Of a stretch of DNA of 20,542 bases, positions 8,810 through 18,541 are shown piece after piece. The translations under genes were made by a program, and so were the position numbers. This DNA is from Choanephora cucurbitarum (lineage: Eukaryota > Mucoromycota > Mucoromycetes > Mucorales > Choanephoraceae), in NCBI GenBank assembly GCA_025331435.1, contig JAIWNI010000225.1:1-20542 (forward strand), written 5' to 3'. The notes below the pieces were generated by a model. That model saw only the letters and a list, made by a program, of their open reading frames with translations, searched no databases and was not told the DNA's origin. The stretch's first letter is position 1. Every line of letters starts with the position of its first letter.

Positions 8810-9612
8810 AATGCTTTAGAACCTAGATGGGAAAAAACAATTGAGCAGTCATGGGCACACTAACTTGTTGTATTTAAAAGTATGAGTCATATACCAAACT
8901 CGTTCTGTGATACCTTCTTTGAAAACCAGCAGTGACAAAGACTCACTCGCGAAAAACAATTTCGAATTTAGATGCCTGAAAACTAGTAGAAGTGTCAAAC
9001 CTTTCAGTAGATAGTATGGTGGTTTTATTATCTATATAATAAATATCTTTGAAAAATATGCTGCTTCTTTTTAAGCATTTTATACGCGGACAAGTTGATT
9101 TTTATGATACAATAAGGCCTATTGACCAATAGGATTACTCTACCTTTCTGCTTTTGTAGTGCATGTAGCCTTAAAAATCTACGTTACCAAAATCTTCAAA
9201 ACAATCTAGAGAAAGATTGAAGAAGTTTAAAGACAAGCAAGTTTGTGTTGCTAAAAGAGTAATTCTTAGGCATTATTTTGATGTGTTTCTCTCCAAATTA
9301 TCTCTTCTCGTTGTGAAGTTGTTAAAAAATATGCAAGAAAAGAAGATTTTGACATTTTAAACTAGTGATTTCAGCTAGAAATCACATTTTTAATTTTTTT
9401 TTTCATTTTTTTTTGTCAGAAAATATTTTTTAGTGAAAAAATATAGTATGTCGCTAAAATTAAACACTTTGAAGTCTTTGTTCTTCTTCAATGGCTAATT
9501 TTGGGCTTAAAACCCAACAAAAAGCATTTCATTTAAGTCAGATCGAGCTAGTTTTAACATTAGTATGATTCGATAATCGTTGCAAATTAAATTTATATTA
9601 TTTAGAGATTGT
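8810..9612. other. AT-rich non-coding stretch inside the KDZ element
   Basis: About 800 bases with long A and T tracts and no open frame of coding character. It separates the 8318-8809 gene from the decayed region before the transposase. I see no repeats or RNA. Confidence 0.4.
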
Positions 9613-10496
9613 ATGTCTGACGAATTTGATGTATGAGGTGCCAGTTTTGGATTAATTGAAGGAATTAAGCGATTTATTTAACAAAATGTGTATGATACTC
9701 TAGAATTTTCAAGCTGATTATCGAATCGTCATATGAGGAACTGGATTCTTACGATGAAGACATTCTGATTCACCTCAGTAGTTTCAAAATTGGTTATGTT
9801 CTACGCGTTTGATTTTTATGCAAAAAACACTGCATTCAATCCCAGCTGTTCCTGTCAAGGCTAAATCTAGTTTAGGATTGAAATGTTCTAAATTAACTAA
9901 GAAATAATTTTTTCTCGTCTAATAAGGAAAAATCATTGTTCCTGATGATTGTTTATAAGTCACATTTAGTAAATCAGGTCACGAATAAATTATATGATGT
10001 TTCTGAAGTTCCTATCTTCGAAGCTTTGTGAAATTAAAACTTAGTAGCCAGAGTACTGCTATTAAAAAAGTTGAATGTCAAGATCTCAAGTTCCATTGTT
10101 CTACTTCTCTTAGACACGAGCCGCACTATGAACTATGTAAAGTAATATCGGCTAAAACAACGTCTAAGCCAGCTACTATCAAAATCAAAAGCCTTGTTAT
10201 TACTCTATAAATGGACAACATGAACTAACGAATAATTTACGGACTCTTTAAGATACTACAGGCAAAGTGTTTACACAAATTTCCTATCATATTCCCTACA
10301 TCTGACATAGTGAATGGGGGTTGCTTTAGTTTGATAACAAAGAATTCTCCATAAAGCAGAGAGAGAGAGGGGGAACTATATTTGCTTTTTTGTCAAAGTC
10401 TTTTGGTGCAGTAGCTAGAGTGGAATACCGAAAATACTATATTAAATTTTTGTTTTACGTGTTAGTCACAAAAAAACGGTTTTACAAAAAAGTTAA
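9613..10496 (+). pseudogene. Possible decayed 5' coding region of the KDZ transposase
   Basis: Protein-like fragments occur here in shifting plus-strand frames with many stops. ATG at 9613 reads MSDEFDV then a stop, followed in frame by GASFGLIEGIKRFI. At about 9718 another frame reads LIIESSYEELDSYDEDILIH. Near 9930-10025 a frame reads SLFLMIVYKSHLVNQVTNKL. A 60-codon frame without a clear start is at 10028-10210. These could be remnants of the N-terminal region preceding the KDZ cysteine motif, but no splice scheme joins them convincingly. Composition alone could mislead me here. Confidence 0.25.
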
Positions 10497-13228
10497 TTTA
10501 AAGCAAGTAAATCGTACCTTACTTTTATTGATCCCAATCAAGAAGTTGAAATTGAGCATTGCAAGTGCAATCCCTTAATCAAGCAGCTCTTGCTTAAGCA
10601 GATGATGCCCAATAAGACCAAGTCTCCTCGCCGTGCCATCCATTTTGCTATGTTGGATTATTTGCACCTTCTCAAAATGAACGGCCAAATCTTCAATCAC
10701 TGTTTTGTTGATGTGAGCAATCAGCATTACCGGAAGACAGAGTTGAGCTTGAGAGTAAGTTGAGTCTATCACTCTTTTAAACAAACCGTGACCCTTATTT
10801 TATGCTAAGTTGCTCTGCTCTCAAATGATATACTCAATTCGGTGTACTTTTTGTACAGACAGTTGGTGCGTTATGCTCGAGATGAGGTGACCATTAGATA
10901 TGGTCTTGAGAGCGTTGATACCTGTCTCGGGTGTGAAGTAAGTCTTTCATCTATTACCTCTAACACTTCTTTTCTTACGTTACATCTCCCCTTTTAAAAC
11001 GCTGAGCGAAAGCTCGTCACGATGGATGGCAACCACCAACTGAAGAGACTCAAGAAAATCAACAGAAAGGAAGCTTCTGAAGGAGGTCTCTTCGCTTTGT
11101 CGGCTATTGAGGAGTCTCTTTGGGGTACCAAGGCTGAAGTCAACCAGGTTGCCAGCCGAATGGAAGAAGCTCGTGGCGACGTAACAAGTTAAACGGGATT
11201 TTTTTATGAACATCAACTTATTCCTCTTGTTTGCATAGTGCTTTTTGGATCCAATCGAAGACAGTGTCTTCAAAGCTGGCAGCGGGAACTACCGCAACAC
11301 CTCATCAGGTTGTTACAATGAAAACGGTGTGTTCTCGATGTCATGCGCCAGACATGGTATACCTGAGCGCTTGCTCAACATTCATGGTGGTGAAGGGTAC
11401 ATCAGAAGTTGTAAATTCTTTTTGAAATCTTATCCTCTTGTTCATTAACCACAAATATACGCTTGCTTGTGTGAAACATTTGTCAAAGCAGCAAGAAACG
11501 AATGGCCCCCTCAAGCATGCCGTCATGTATGATATCATTTGCCATGTCAAGAACAACCTGGAGGTAAGCATTTACTTAAGACAAGTCAATCACTGTCTAA
11601 CTTACTTGTTTCGATTTATAATTTAACTTCCCCTACTTGGCAATGAATGACACCTGGTATCCAGTAACGGCATTTCATGCTTATGCTCATACCATGGCTT
11701 GTCAAGTCAAGTACAACCCTCGGTATATTCCAAACTTTGGGTATACCGATGGTGAGGGTTGTGAACGCTTCTGGTCATACTTGGATGGCTTCGTTTTCAT
11801 GACAAGAAGCATGTCAGCCAGAAATCGTAAGCTGGTGATTACCGATGCTGTAGATCACTTTGCATATAACAAGATGTTTGAGTTGCGTAAGTATATTGGA
11901 AATGGAGCACGCCATGTAAATATTCAATGTCTCTAAAATATTCTATAGCCAAGCAAATTAAACCAAAAAAAAGAAAACCACCAAAAAAAAATTAAAAATA
12001 GATGAAAAAGTTGACACCAAAAAAACAATTGAAGAATGGCAGAAGACTCAAGATCTTTTGACCACTAAAATCGCCAAAAAATTTGTAAAAAAACTTTATG
12101 AAAAAACTGAAAAAGAAATCATTAACAGCAAGCCCTTCTTGGAATAATTGGCTGCAAAAAAGCTATTACTTTGTTTGAAAAAAATGCAAGTACCAGTGAT
12201 TATTGAAAAAAAGAAACTAATCTTTCTCCTTAGTGAAAATCGTGATAAAATTAGCAAAAAAAAAATTGAAAAACTACAACAAAATGTCGCCTGCTTCGAA
12301 GCCATCTCAAGCAGTAAATCCTCTTTTCGCCCTGTTCTCGACCTTGAAGATGAGCGCATTGCTCATCTTGTCACAAAAATCAACAACCAAATCACTGATT
12401 TTTATATCATACTTGTGAAAACATATATCCTTGCTCTGGCCTTTAAAGAAAGGCAATTATCTGGCAGCGGCAAAATTGGTAAGTTTATTTTGACATGTTT
12501 ATGAAAACATTAGACTGTTTCTAAATGTTGATATTTAGGCTTGAAGAAAGCAGCAAAACTTGTCTTGAGCATTAAGCACCTGGCCTCTTCTGCCAAAAAT
12601 GCCATTCGCTTGTTGAACAAGCATCTTCAAAACAATTGCATTAAGCGAATTTCGATCTCAAGAGTCTTTGAGCATAGTAAATGTACTAATGAAAACTTAG
12701 GTCAAGAAGAAGTTGAAAGCAACCAGCTTGAAAGCCTAGGAGCTGCTATCAAGAAATTTCCCAAGGAGAGCTCCTTGGCATTGAGTGAGGATGTCTTGGC
12801 TTGGCACAAATTGTGTCGAATCCAAGAAGAGCTACAATTGCTTAAGGTATGCATTATCAGTTGTTGAGACTGTTTTCTCGTTGCAAATCACTAAGTGCTT
12901 TTTATAGGATGAAGAGAAGAGATTCGTTGATAATCTCGATCGAAAGATCTACTTTGTTGAGCTTGCGATTGAGCAAGCCAAGCCTGAGCATGTCGTGCTC
13001 ATTGGAAAGCAAAGGCGCAAACTTGCTTTGCTTAAGAAAATTACTTCTGTCTTTCTTGACATACCTGTCTCCTCTCCTTTCCTTCCTTCTTTCCCCTCGA
13101 CCAATGAAGTCTCTCTATCGGACGCAATACCTAATGAAAGCGACGATATCGTAGATGGAGGCGAAATTATCTCTATTGAAGATAAAGAAGATGAGCTTGC
13201 TCCTCTTGTCTCAATTTTAAGCGAATAA
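10497..13228 (+). pseudogene. KDZ-family transposase, nearly complete catalytic region, damaged
   Basis: Exons read as 10497-10754, 10863-10937, 11007-11180, 11239-11396, 11455-11563, 11625-11886, 11949-12478, 12539-12846 and 12908-13228. In order they show the KDZ hallmarks: HCKCNPLIKQLL (the CxC motif), CLGCE, LVTMDGNHQLKR (first catalytic Asp in DGN), FSMSCARHGIPERLLNIHGG, VMYDIICHV (second Asp), PVTAFHAYAHTMACQVKYNP and YTDGEGCERFWSYLDG (catalytic Glu region). A lysine-rich coiled-coil C-terminus follows, with an acidic tail to TAA at 13226-13228. Damage: no AG acceptor before exon 5 (the expected position 11453-11454 reads AA) or before exon 6; a one-base frame change in the A-rich run near 11985-12000; and an in-frame TAA at 12145-12147. 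The upstream start is not identified; an in-frame stop at 10494 bounds the first exon seen. The transposase would cut and join the element's TIRs. It reads in the same direction as the accessory genes. Confidence 0.85.
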
Positions 13229-13503
13229 AAATATATAATTTGTGTTTGTACTATATATGTATATGTGTGGTCATAATCTGTCTTTAAAATTAAGTAGCGC
13301 TTTTTGAAATGTGATTTTTTTTTGATGCTGTTTCTCTACAGAAAATATTTTGACTCCTAAGCTATATCATCCATGATAGGTTTTATCGTTCTAGGAAAAC
13401 AAAATGGTTCAGAAAATAATATCTGAGAAGATCGTTCTTGTTAAATTATATTTCCCGCACACTAAATATAAGTTTAATTTTCTCAAGAAAAAGAAAGATG
13501 CGG
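13229..13503. other. 3' non-coding region between the KDZ transposase and right TIR
   Basis: 275 bases, AT-rich, with alternating TA/TG (TATATATGTATATGTGTG) just after the stop. No gene or clear polyadenylation signal stands out. Confidence 0.4.
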
Positions 13504-13709
13504 TGAAATAACACGCTTTCTTTATTTGTAACAAGCTAAGGTCCAACGAGATGAGAGAGGATGGTAGAGTTTGGGGGTGATATTCATGACGGAGAAGGAA
13601 AAGGAAGGTATGCTGGAGGGCGTTCGCCATCGACATTCTATCGGCTAGTTTTATATTTTTGCCAGCTTAAATCTGCGATAGAATAACGTGGGATATGTGC
13701 ATCCTAGGT
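13504..13709 (-). repeat. Right terminal inverted repeat of the KDZ element
   Basis: This is the reverse complement of the left TIR, 206 bp long, ending CCTAGGT next to the target duplication. It includes the internal inverted pair CGATAGAAT/ATTCTATCG. It is shorter than the left TIR because it has a single CCCTCCAG unit. Confidence 0.85.
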
Positions 13710-13718
13710 GGAGTGGAC
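13710..13718. repeat. Right target-site duplication of the KDZ element (GGAGTGGAC)
   Basis: This is a perfect 9 bp copy of 41-49, directly adjoining the last base of the right TIR (CCTAGGT). Confidence 0.85.
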
Positions 13719-14281
13719 GTAGCAATACCTAAAATTTTAAATAAATCATCAACTTATATCTTATCCCTTAATACACTCCTTTTCATAAAAATACTCTGAA
13801 TAGGTCTATTATTTAAAGCTGCCCCGGGACCTATGTTTTTTTTAACAAAGCAAAGGTTTAAAATACAAGAAGCGCAGCGTAGGGGCTTTTTTATAACGTC
13901 GCGAAGGTCCAAAAAAATTTGGGTGGGCCCCCACATTGCCATGCTATTTGGATTAGCCAAAACAACCCACTGCGAAGTACAATCCGGATTCAACAGCGTA
14001 GCGGGCAAACCTTAGCGAAGGTTGATAAAATTTACCATAGCTGCGCTATGGTAAATTTTTATCACCGCAACGGCGGTTTGGCTTGAAACAAGCTTGTTTA
14101 CTTTGAAAAAATTCAAATTTAATTTTTTTCGTTTTCAAATGAATTAGCGATATACTTAAAATTATTTTGAAATCATTACGTCAGTTACGTCATGTAAGAA
14201 TATTTGCATGAATTTTACTCGCTGTCAATTTATTTATCATCATACGTCGATCACTTTATATTATACTTCTCTAGCATTACG
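13719..14281. other. Spacer between KDZ and mariner elements, hairpin-rich
   Basis: Unlike its surroundings, this segment has GC-rich words set in AT-rich DNA: GCGCAGCGTAGGGGC, AACAGCGTAGCGGGC, CGCGAAGGTCC, AGCGAAGGTTG, GGGTGGGCCCCCA. The motif CAGCGTAG-G occurs twice and CGAAGGT twice. Three back-to-back hairpins occupy 14008-14077. Open frames here (13754-14015 on both strands) look like chance. Possibilities include a small palindromic mobile element or a fragment of organellar DNA; neither is established. Confidence 0.4.
14008..14077. repeat. Three consecutive hairpins
   Basis: The first is AACCTT-AGCG-AAGGTT (14008-14023). The second is the near-perfect palindrome 14024-14063, with stem GATAAAA-TTTACCATAGC around a TGC loop and one extra A in the right arm. 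The third is ACCGC-AACG-GCGGT (14064-14077). They abut with no spacer, which resembles the multi-hairpin mobile elements of fungal mitochondrial genomes, though this comparison is by shape only. Confidence 0.65.
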
Positions 14282-14283
14282 TA

Positions 14284-14318
14284 CAGTCACCCAAAGAAAG
14301 TTTTGTGGGATTTCAAAA
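14284..14318 (+). repeat. Left TIR of the mariner element
   Basis: 35 bp, CAGTCACCCAAAGAAAG at the outer end, identical to the reverse complement of 15582-15616. It is preceded by TA. Confidence 0.95.
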
Positions 14319-14484
14319 CCCGACATGATCTTCTCAACGATCATGACTATGTTAGCCTTAAAACTTTCGTTTAGTCATTAAGCAACTCACAATTTAAGAA
14401 TAAATATCCTTGAATGTAAACTTCAGTTTTGCTTTGGAAACAAAAGAAATGTATTCAATATATTAAAATGTTTTTATTAGAGCA

Positions 14485-15567
14485 CTAATATTTTGTAGGG
14501 CCCCCTTTAGCATTAATCACTTCTTGCATGCGCCTGGGCATGCTTTCAATGAGCCGATTGATTTCATCTATAGATACTTTGTTCCAAGCATCGTGGAGCA
14601 TATCTTCATGGTTTTTTCTTCCACGAAAGTTGATCCACTCTTCATGGAAGAATCCTTTCATTCTCATCCATATATTCTCAATAGGATTGAGATCTGGTGA
14701 TTGAGGAGGCCAGCATAACTTCTCAATACCATTGGATATTTTCCAACTACTGGACTCTTTTGATGTGTGTGGTCGTGCATTGTCTTCCATCAAAACAGCG
14801 CCGGGAACACTTCGATAAAAGTCCAGCAACACCGGTTGATAGACATACTGGATCATCTCTGCAGATTTCACCTTATGTATGGGGAAAATCACCAAACGCG
14901 ACTTCCTATCACCACAAATAGCACCCCATACCATGTAGATAGTCCTACCACTACTAAACGATGGTTGCACGCATTCTGGTTTGTATCTCTCCCCGGGCTC
15001 TCTCCATACTTTTACCTTCTTCGGATCTTTACCAACCTCAAATGAAGACTCATCAGAGAAAATGACCTGCTTCCACAGGTCAACTGTCCAATCTTTATGC
15101 TGTTTTGCAAAGTTGAGCCTCTTTGCTCTGTTCACATCACTTATAAAAGGTTTTTTTGTGGCTACCCTACTTCTGAGGTTCATCTCATGAAGTGCCTTGG
15201 AGATGGTGAGGGTGGAAACTTTGGTAGGTAACTCCTGTTGGAGTTGCATAAGTGTTCTAGTCCGGTCTTGCTTCACAGCTCTCTTCAAGATAACCTTAAC
15301 TCTATCGTTGATCGCTTTTGGACGTCCAGAGGCTTTCAAAGAGTGAACGGTACCTCGAGATTCGAAGTTGTGGCAAGTTCGTCTTACAGTTTCAAGTGAA
15401 AGTTGGAGATCGCGAGCTATTTGGGCGTAGGAATGGCCTAAATTTTTGCGTTCGACAATCTTAATTCTTGTTTCAGGAGTCAAGCGAGACACTCTAGTTG
15501 TTTTAATTTGCAGTTTATTAGAAATAAAAGGAGTTTGTATAGTAATGTTCGAAGGAGGAACCTTCAT
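14485..15567 (-). CDS. Tc1/mariner-type DD34E transposase
   Basis: This 360-residue nuclear enzyme excises and reinserts the element at TA sites. Residues ~30-72 form a helix-turn-helix (LTPETRIKIVERKNLGHSYA...), followed by a GRPK motif (81-84) and a second DNA-binding helical region (to ~135). The catalytic triad is visible: D172 in VIFSDESSF, D261 in LMEDNARPH and E296 in PPQSPDLNPIENIW. There are 34 residues between the last two, hence DD34E, as in Tc1. A WGAI motif lies at 213-216. The frame is open upstream to an ATG at 15648, but that is outside the element and the frame crosses the TIR, so I chose ATG 15567 (MKVPPSNIT). No intron, stop or frameshift is seen, and the length matches the usual 340-360 residues. 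Confidence 0.93.
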   Translation of the reverse strand: MKVPPSNITIQTPFISNKLQIKTTRVSRLTPETRIKIVERKNLGHSYAQIARDLQLSLETVRRTCHNFESRGTVHSLKASGRPKAINDRVKVILKRAVKQDRTRTLMQLQQELPTKVSTLTISKALHEMNLRSRVATKKPFISDVNRAKRLNFAKQHKDWTVDLWKQVIFSDESSFEVGKDPKKVKVWREPGERYKPECVQPSFSSGRTIYMVWGAICGDRKSRLVIFPIHKVKSAEMIQYVYQPVLLDFYRSVPGAVLMEDNARPHTSKESSSWKISNGIEKLCWPPQSPDLNPIENIWMRMKGFFHEEWINFRGRKNHEDMLHDAWNKVSIDEINRLIESMPRRMQEVINAKGGPTKY

Positions 15568-15581
15568 CAATGATTTTCGGA

Positions 15582-15616
15582 TTTTGAAATCCCACAAAAC
15601 TTTCTTTGGGTGACTG
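15582..15616 (-). repeat. Right TIR of the mariner element
   Basis: 35 bp, the exact inverted copy of 14284-14318, followed by TA. The open frame of the transposase extends through this repeat, but the first ATG inside the element lies inward of it. Confidence 0.95.
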
Positions 15617-15755
15617 TACAAGCGCACAAAAGCATTACCCAAGATCATCTTTAGCTGTTACGTAGAAGCATCTTAAAGCATTACTTGGAGGCATTCAAAA
15701 GTAGTATATTTAGTAGATCAGAATAAACAATAAATGACCTTATAACTATTTTACA

Positions 15756-16194
15756 AGGGGTCGCAATCAAATATCGTATTTGCAAATAATTTTATATTTG
15801 ACTGTCTCGAATATATTTAAAACACAGGTAAATCAAATTCAAATATTCAAAAAATATATTTGATTTGAATTTGATTTGATGTGATATTTGAAACATATTT
15901 GATCAAATATAACCAATAAGTAGCTTAAATATTAGCATTTCGGGTAATTATTAGATACATTCACTTAAAGGAGACCAGAAGGGGTCAATTGGTTTAGAAA
16001 TATTGAATTTTATAAATACAGGAAATTAATTGAGGCATAGAAAAACAAAGAGAAGCATAAGAAAAATAAAGGAATGGGAGGCAGACAGACAGGAGAAGCA
16101 CAAGAAAAGGAAAGGAAAGGAATGGGAGGCAGACAGACAAAAGAAGCACAAGGAAAAGGAAAGGAAAAGAAAGGAATGGGAAGTATACAGTATT
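15756..16194. other. hAT1 3' arm with ATATTTGA repeats and a purine-rich tandem repeat
   Basis: From 15756 to about 15915 the words ATATTTGA, TCAAATAT, TTTGATTTGA and ATTTGCAAAT recur many times in both orientations, like transposase-binding subterminal repeats. At 16050-16185 a purine-only tandem repeat follows, with units like AAGCACAAGGAAAAGGAAAGGAATGGGAGGCAGACAGAC repeated about three times with variation. No gene is here. Confidence 0.6.
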
Positions 16195-18541
16195 TTACTT
16201 GTGTTTTGACCAATGTTTGACCAGCATGAGCTTTCTGATTGTGTTTGGCTTCAGTTTATTCCTATTTTTCCTTGTCAAAAATTTAGATTCGCTGAAGATG
16301 CGTTCACACGCAACACTGGTGGTAGGAACAGCAAGATAAGCGTTTGCCATACGCTCAAGGTTGCTAAATGTTGCTGTCTGCCCCCAAAACGCGAATTCGA
16401 ATGGCGAATCCTTGTCTTCGTAACTTACGACTTCTAGAGGATGCTCCAAGTATTCTGCCAATTTATCTCTTCTTCGTCTGGTGTGCTACACTGTTCCTTG
16501 TTGAATCTTTCTTCTTGCCATCGATTTAAGATCCTCATCATCGTCCAAAAGTACTAACGGTTGATCATTGCTTACCTGGTCATGCCTAATGATCTTATCG
16601 GAAAGCAACGACGAAAAGTACCTCCTCCAGGCTTCCTGCACGTCTTCTCTTGCCTTGTCTGCCAATACGTCCCACCCAGCCGCTCTCCAAAATTGCAGCT
16701 TCATTGCCGGGTTCATTGCTGTTGCTGCGGTATACACGGCTGACTTCATGGCTTTTTGAAAATACTTTTCTAGCTTGGTATAGCACAAGAAGCAACCGCG
16801 TAATATATGATCGTCATATGGTACTGGCCTACCGTTGATGATGCTGTCTTTCTGCGTCCAAACACTTTCCAACAAACTGGATCTTGTCTCCTGCGTTGCC
16901 TGGAAGCCTTTTAGCTGTAGGATTTTGTTTTCAAGCTTCATCAACAACTCAATGTAGCAAGAAGTGCTACGATTGGTTGTTGTGTGCCTATCAAGGAAAT
17001 TAGAATACCAATATAGTTGTAGGGATATGTGCAAATGTACCTTGAGCTTGAAATCTAAATTGTCGTGCGGCTAAAAGGCTTCCAAATTGACAGCACTATG
17101 TTCGTACCTACGAATAATTTCCCTAGTGTCGGCATTGCGGCAGGTTGCATTATAGGAATCAAATTGCAGCAAGGCTCTTTCAATCATTGCAAATGTTGAG
17201 TCCCACCGGGTTTTGCAATCAAGCAATAAGTCGAGTTTTTTGCAGTTGATAATGCTGGACATACGTGTTGTATTCTGTGGTGAAAATACTCGAGGCTCTA
17301 AATAAATGTAAGCTAACATAATGTCAAATTTTATCAAAGCACAATATATACCTGATCTTACAAATTCCCCTACGGAATTTAATCAGAGGATTTTGGCCGA
17401 GATCAGAGCCGATATCACCAGATTACAGGATGTCCATCTCGTAAATGTTGCTGCCATCTCGGGGAACATCTGCCGTTAGCTTTTCATCCAAAAGCTCGAG
17501 TACAGCAAGGTTGATCACATGGCCAAAGCAAGACAACCAGTTTTTCTTTTTGCTGAAACTGATGGTGCTTACCGTTTCTTCCTCATTTAAGTCCATTATG
17601 GAAGCGATGTTGCTGCCGTTATCACTGGTAATGCAAAAAAATTTGTGTCTAATTTGGAACTTGTCCGAAACAGACCAGAAAACCTCGAACAGATATGGTG
17701 CTACATGATATTTAGTGAAAACAGAAATATTATATGGAGTAATGTACCTGTGTGTCCTTGCTCAAGGGGCCCGAAACCAATTAGTAAAATCTTTAATTTC
17801 CAGTCTTCGTCGATAAAATGAGCAACAACGTCCATGTAATGGCTTGCACCGTTCTTCACAGAGCTTGACCAAGTGTCAATGGTGAAAGAGACTTTCTCTT
17901 GCTTGGAAGGCCACTCAACAATGGTAGGAAACAATGCTTCGAACTCCCCAAGGCCTTGTCTCTGATTGTATTGGCTGAAGGAAGCTGAATTGTTGCTTCG
18001 TTGGGGACGCGGAAAGCCATGGTTATCAGCTGTTGCAATTTAGGAGCATCGACGATGGTGAATGGCAAGTTGTTTTGTACAACAAATTCTATGGCCGCAT
18101 GGGAATTGCTTTGCTTGTCTACGGAGACTTGAGTGCTGCTGTTCAACTGGAGAGCTGTCAAACATAGTTAAATTCGATGATCCTCCTCACATATCTTTGT
18201 ACAACACTTACCAGTTGATTCATTGACTGCATGCTTGAATGCCAAGAGGTGCAAAAGGCTTGAGATAGCTCGGACAACATAGGACTTTGGCAAGTCTGAC
18301 AGTCGACGTTGGAAAAGGCTCTTTGCTTGTTAGCACTATGCACGCCGTATGAGTACTTGAATATACAGCTGCCTGTTGCATTTTCGTTAATTGTACCAGG
18401 AGCTGGGGCATCTAAGGGGTTAATGGTTTCGGATCCTTCATCTAGGTTGAATGCAGAGGTATCATGTCTTAAGCTGGTGATTGAAAAATCAGCATCAGAT
18501 ATTGATTCGTATTGAGATTGAGCGTTGTTTTAAGAAGACAT
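16195..18541 (-). pseudogene. hAT-superfamily transposase 1, decayed
   Basis: On the minus strand: exon 1 18541-18212 starts MSS then TAA (18530-18532) and continues open. It contains a DCQTC cysteine pair and, after a one-base frame change at an AAA run near 18286, SSLLHLLAFKHAVNEST, together a BED-type zinc finger. Exon 2 18154-17748 holds PFTIVDAPKLQQLI, a frame change at the G run near 17947, then VSFTIDTWSSS and HTG. Exon 3 17700-17352 holds FFCITSDNGSNIASIM (catalytic Asp) and CFGHVINLAVLELL, a TAA (17423-17425), then ICKIR. Exon 4 from 17297 has a frame change at the A run near 17238, LLLDCKTRWDST, and TAG (17071-17073). The last exon, from about 16990, has TAG (16486-16488) and ends with LAVPTTSVACERIFSESKFL, the hAT dimerisation domain, and TAA at 16195. 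All signature blocks are present in order, so family membership is firm, and the damage rules out a functional product as written. Confidence 0.87.

Larger units (their letters stand above)
50..13709 (+). mobile_element. KDZ-superfamily DNA transposon, about 13.7 kb, with long TIRs
   Basis: The ends are inverted copies: the left begins ACCTAGGATGCAC and the right ends GTGCATCCTAGGT, and similarity continues inward for about 205-227 bp. Both ends are flanked by the 9 bp direct repeat GGAGTGGAC (41-49 and 13710-13718), as expected of a target-site duplication. The interior encodes a KDZ-type transposase (10497-13228), two unidentified damaged genes (939-2056, 8318-8809) and a 30 bp tandem array (2971-3240), and it has been invaded by a CACTA element (3402-8294). 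Without that insertion and one CTT copy the element would be about 8.8 kb. KDZ elements are known as large fungal and animal cut-and-paste transposons that make target duplications of about 8-9 bp. The boundaries are seen directly; the superfamily rests on the transposase motifs. This copy is probably non-autonomous because its transposase gene is damaged. Confidence 0.85.
14284..15616 (-). mobile_element. Tc1/mariner element, intact
   Basis: The 1333 bp element is bounded by the TA dinucleotides at 14282-14283 and 15617-15618. Its first 35 bases (CAGTCACCCAAAG...) are a perfect inverted repeat of its last 35, and it carries one uninterrupted DD34E transposase gene on the minus strand. Perfect TIRs, a TA target duplication and an open gene suggest recent insertion and possibly continued activity. 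It is the only undamaged autonomous-looking element in the window. Confidence 0.95.

Noticed and set aside
10497..13228. A TET/JBP dioxygenase as cargo near the KDZ transposase
   Set aside because: TET/JBP genes are known KDZ companions in some fungi, so I looked for an HxD...H iron-binding pattern in the accessory reading frames and found none.
13754..14015. Overlapping frames on both strands in the hairpin-rich spacer
   Set aside because: No motif, no splice signals, and the sequence is dominated by palindromes.
14697..15190. Plus-strand frames inside the mariner element
   Set aside because: They are antisense shadows of the intact DD34E transposase.
15567..15648. Start of the mariner transposase at ATG 15648
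   Set aside because: That ATG is outside the element and the frame would be translated through the TIR; 15567 gives the usual family length.
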